Below, piece by piece: positions 62,531-64,000 of a DNA stretch of 64,000 bases (the stretch's first letter is position 1; each line of letters begins with the position of its first letter). The notes under the pieces were generated by a model, which saw nothing but the letters and a program-made list of their open reading frames with translations, searched no databases and was not told the DNA's origin. Both the position numbers and the translations under genes were made by a program. Source of the stretch: Lachnospiraceae bacterium XBB1006 (GTDB lineage Bacteria > Bacillota > Clostridia > Lachnospirales > Lachnospiraceae); the NCBI GenBank assembly GCA_900115795.1, contig FOXT01000012.1:43573-107572 (forward strand), read 5' to 3'.

Positions 62531-62616
62531 TTTGCATTTCAATAAACTTTTTTAATCAACCTTCGTGCTAACATTGCAGCTCATATTAGCACGAAAGTTC
62601 ATTTTTTGTTGTTGCT

Positions 62617-63438
62617 TTAAAGGCACTTATCTCTGTTCCTCTTCTTCTGCCACTGCTCCAACAACTTGATAATAGTGTCTTCCATCTGCTTAGGCGTATA
62701 GCTTTTCGGAAAATACTTCTTCAGCACTTCATTCTTTAACGTCACCCGATCCAAATCCGACTTCTTCTCCTCTGACAAGATGATATTCATATCTTCCTGG
62801 GTAATCTCACCATTCAGGGCCAGCTTTTTAATACGCTGCGCCTGAGATAGTGAAGGAACCGCCTGCGCATAGTCAATGGCTGACAATAAATCCTGTTGTT
62901 GTGTTTCATTCAAAAACGAAATCTCATAGGCCGGATTAAAACCCATAAGTTTATCATCCACTAACTGCAAAAGCTCCGGATGCAGATTGGTAAGGCGGAT
63001 ATAGCGCTGAATCTGGCGACCACTTTCGCCGATTTCGCCCGCCATAATATTAGCAGCCTCCAACTTTCCGACAATTTGTCGGGAAGTTTCTCTTTCACGC
63101 TTTGCTCCCTGGTGTTTCATCGCCTCCAGCTTCATCTTAAATGCAAATGCCCGCTCACTTGGCAGTATCTCTTCCCTCTGCAAATTGCTATCTACCATAA
63201 GAATCGTAGCAGCATCGTCATCCATATCCCTCACAATACAGGGAAGGGTTTCAAGCCCCGCTATTTGGCAGGCATGATATCTTCGATGTCCTGACAGGAT
63301 TTCATAGCCTCCATCGCTGTCTGGTCGTACAATAGCTGGTTGCAGTACACCAAACTCTTGAATGGAGCTATTTTTGTACTCCAAAAATCTAATCAAAAAA
63401 TCAAAAAATAATCCTCTTCTGAAGAAATAATACTCCAA
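62617..63438 (-). pseudogene. ParB-like partition protein, 5'-truncated
   Basis: From residue about 22 onward it is a ParB/Spo0J-like protein of a conjugative element: IQEFGVLQPAIVRP, SGHRRYHACQIAG, NLQREEILPSERAFAFKMKL and GESGRQIQRYIRLTNL. The N-terminal box before IQEFG is missing and is replaced by a hydrophobic, unrelated start (YYFFRRGLFFDFLIRF). A group II intron tail and IS1182 lie immediately upstream, so those insertions or an accompanying deletion removed the 5' end. Confidence 0.75.
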
Positions 63439-63480
63439 AATAGGACCATATACTACGTTACTTTTTTTATGTAAATTTAT

Positions 63481-63535
63481 AATCGAGTAGGAGGGAGATT
63501 TAATTAATCTCCCGACCTCTCACACCACCGTGCGT
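63481..63535 (-). mobile_element. 3' end of a group II intron, remnant
   Basis: The minus strand reads GCACGGTGGTGTGAGAGGTC followed by a GGGAGATT/AATCTCCC hairpin and ends CTCCTACTCGATT, the typical last bases of bacterial group II introns. The reverse transcriptase part is absent; the copy is cut by IS1182. Confidence 0.6.
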
Positions 63536-64000
63536 CAGACTGTCTAACAAATAAAATATATGTTATAATTGAACCACAAGATATTGAACCAAGGAGGATT
63601 CTGTTATGGCATATATTGTTGGAGCAGATAGAAATCAGATCAAGATGGTTACCACATCATTAGATTCGCTTATAGATGAAGACAATTCTGTGCGAGTGAT
63701 AGATGCATACGTTGATTCCTTGGATTTGATAGAATTGGGCTTTAAGGAATATAGCGGAACCAACAGGGGACAGGCTCCTTATCGGCGTTCTGACTTGCTA
63801 AAGCTCCATATTTATGGATATCTCAATAAGGTCAGGTCAAGCCGGGCTTTGGAAATTGAGTGCAAGCGAAACCTTGAACTTATGTGGCTAATTAATATGA
63901 TAACACCAGACCATGGGACTATAGCCGGATTTGTAAAAGATAACCGGAGGGCTTTTCATGAGACCCTGCGCAATTTAACCCTCATACTCAAAGGATGGGG
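63536..64000 (+). mobile_element. IS1182-family element, left part
   Basis: The sequence from about 63536 to the end is the left part of an insertion sequence with its transposase reading rightward. A -10-like TATAAT lies at about 63565. The right end is outside the window. Confidence 0.7.
63606..64000 (+). CDS. IS1182-family transposase, partial at right edge
   Basis: The first 131 residues: MAYIVGADRNQIKMVTTSLD, then GTNRGQAPYRRSDLLKLHIY and RSSRALEIECKRNLELMWL, which match IS1182-type DDE transposases. AAGGAGGA lies 8 bases upstream. The catalytic residues are beyond the window edge. Confidence 0.9.
   Translation, partial: MAYIVGADRNQIKMVTTSLDSLIDEDNSVRVIDAYVDSLDLIELGFKEYSGTNRGQAPYRRSDLLKLHIYGYLNKVRSSRALEIECKRNLELMWLINMITPDHGTIAGFVKDNRRAFHETLRNLTLILKGW

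Noticed and set aside
1-64000. CRISPR array, tRNA or rRNA genes
   Set aside because: No regularly spaced direct repeats, tRNA-like cloverleaf ends or rRNA-like stretches were noticed. A covariance-model search would be decisive.

Overview
The window looks like a low-GC Firmicute of the class Clostridia, most likely a Lachnospiraceae gut anaerobe. This rests on the conjugation genes (PcfB, VirD4, Maff2, MobP-type relaxase fragments in Tn1549-like order), IS607 and IS1182 transposases, WYL regulators, Gram-positive Shine-Dalgarno sequences and a LexA box of the Gram-positive type. No housekeeping operon, rRNA, tRNA or CRISPR array was seen. Almost everything is accessory DNA, and nearly all genes lie on the minus strand.

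Region 1 (0.4-15.6 kb) is a defence island read right to left. It holds hsdM, a phase-variable hsdS cassette with its own tyrosine recombinase, an intact second hsdS, an FRG-domain gene, hsdR, mcrB and mcrC. It ends in a compact trio: a GHKL ATPase, a STAS-like DUF4325 protein and a membrane protein of unknown role. Spacings are tight, so much of it could be one transcription unit. In the arrangement read here, the hsdS next to hsdM is split: its second half lies inverted between two copies of a recombination repeat.

Region 2 (15.6-31.6 kb) holds an unusual nuclease with two NUMOD1-like repeats, a SEC-C protein and a small gene under an SOS promoter. It also has an AAA_14/DUF4143 ATPase behind a perfect 37-bp palindrome, a WYL regulator, and a tightly coupled four-gene cassette (HNH-like membrane protein, CxxCxxCC protein, glycine-zipper protein, TerB-like protein). 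A NERD nuclease, a secreted Ig-like protein and several gene fragments follow. The fragments include a relaxase fused by deletion to an ArdC-type metallopeptidase, and Maff2.

Region 3 (31.6-38 kb) has a hipBA toxin-antitoxin pair with three evenly spaced operators, a SirTM/macrodomain ADP-ribosylation pair, an IS607 element with TnpB, an Rrf2 regulator and an XRE regulator. Region 4 (38-53.4 kb) is a large, poorly characterised cluster. It contains two SLOG proteins, KptA (NAD-dependent RNA 2'-phosphotransferase), a PPP-type phosphatase, a WYL regulator, a DUF2779 nuclease-like protein, a CbbX/SpoVK-type AAA ATPase, a pentapeptide protein, a hydrolase/DnaA-like chimera and several unknown proteins. 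Three of its transcription starts share a GGGATGTGCAT palindrome just before the -10 box. Fragments of kptA and of the phosphatase elsewhere in the cluster show that the module was duplicated and partly lost. This cluster, the HNH/TerB cassette and the GHKL/STAS trio are the best candidates for undescribed systems.

Region 5 (53.5-64 kb) has a LysR-linked operon (lipoprotein, carboxymuconolactone decarboxylase/cupin, alpha/beta hydrolase) and a decayed AbiE pair. These are followed by broken acetyltransferase and exonuclease III genes, the PcfB/VirD4 end of a conjugative element, an intact AbiE pair, a truncated parB, a group II intron remnant and the start of an IS1182 element. PcfB and VirD4 (60-61 kb) and Maff2 and the relaxase (30-31 kb) are in the order of one conjugative element, so about 29 kb of cargo appears to sit inside it. 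The acetyltransferase gene occurs twice in direct orientation, at the left edge and at 59.3-59.8 kb.
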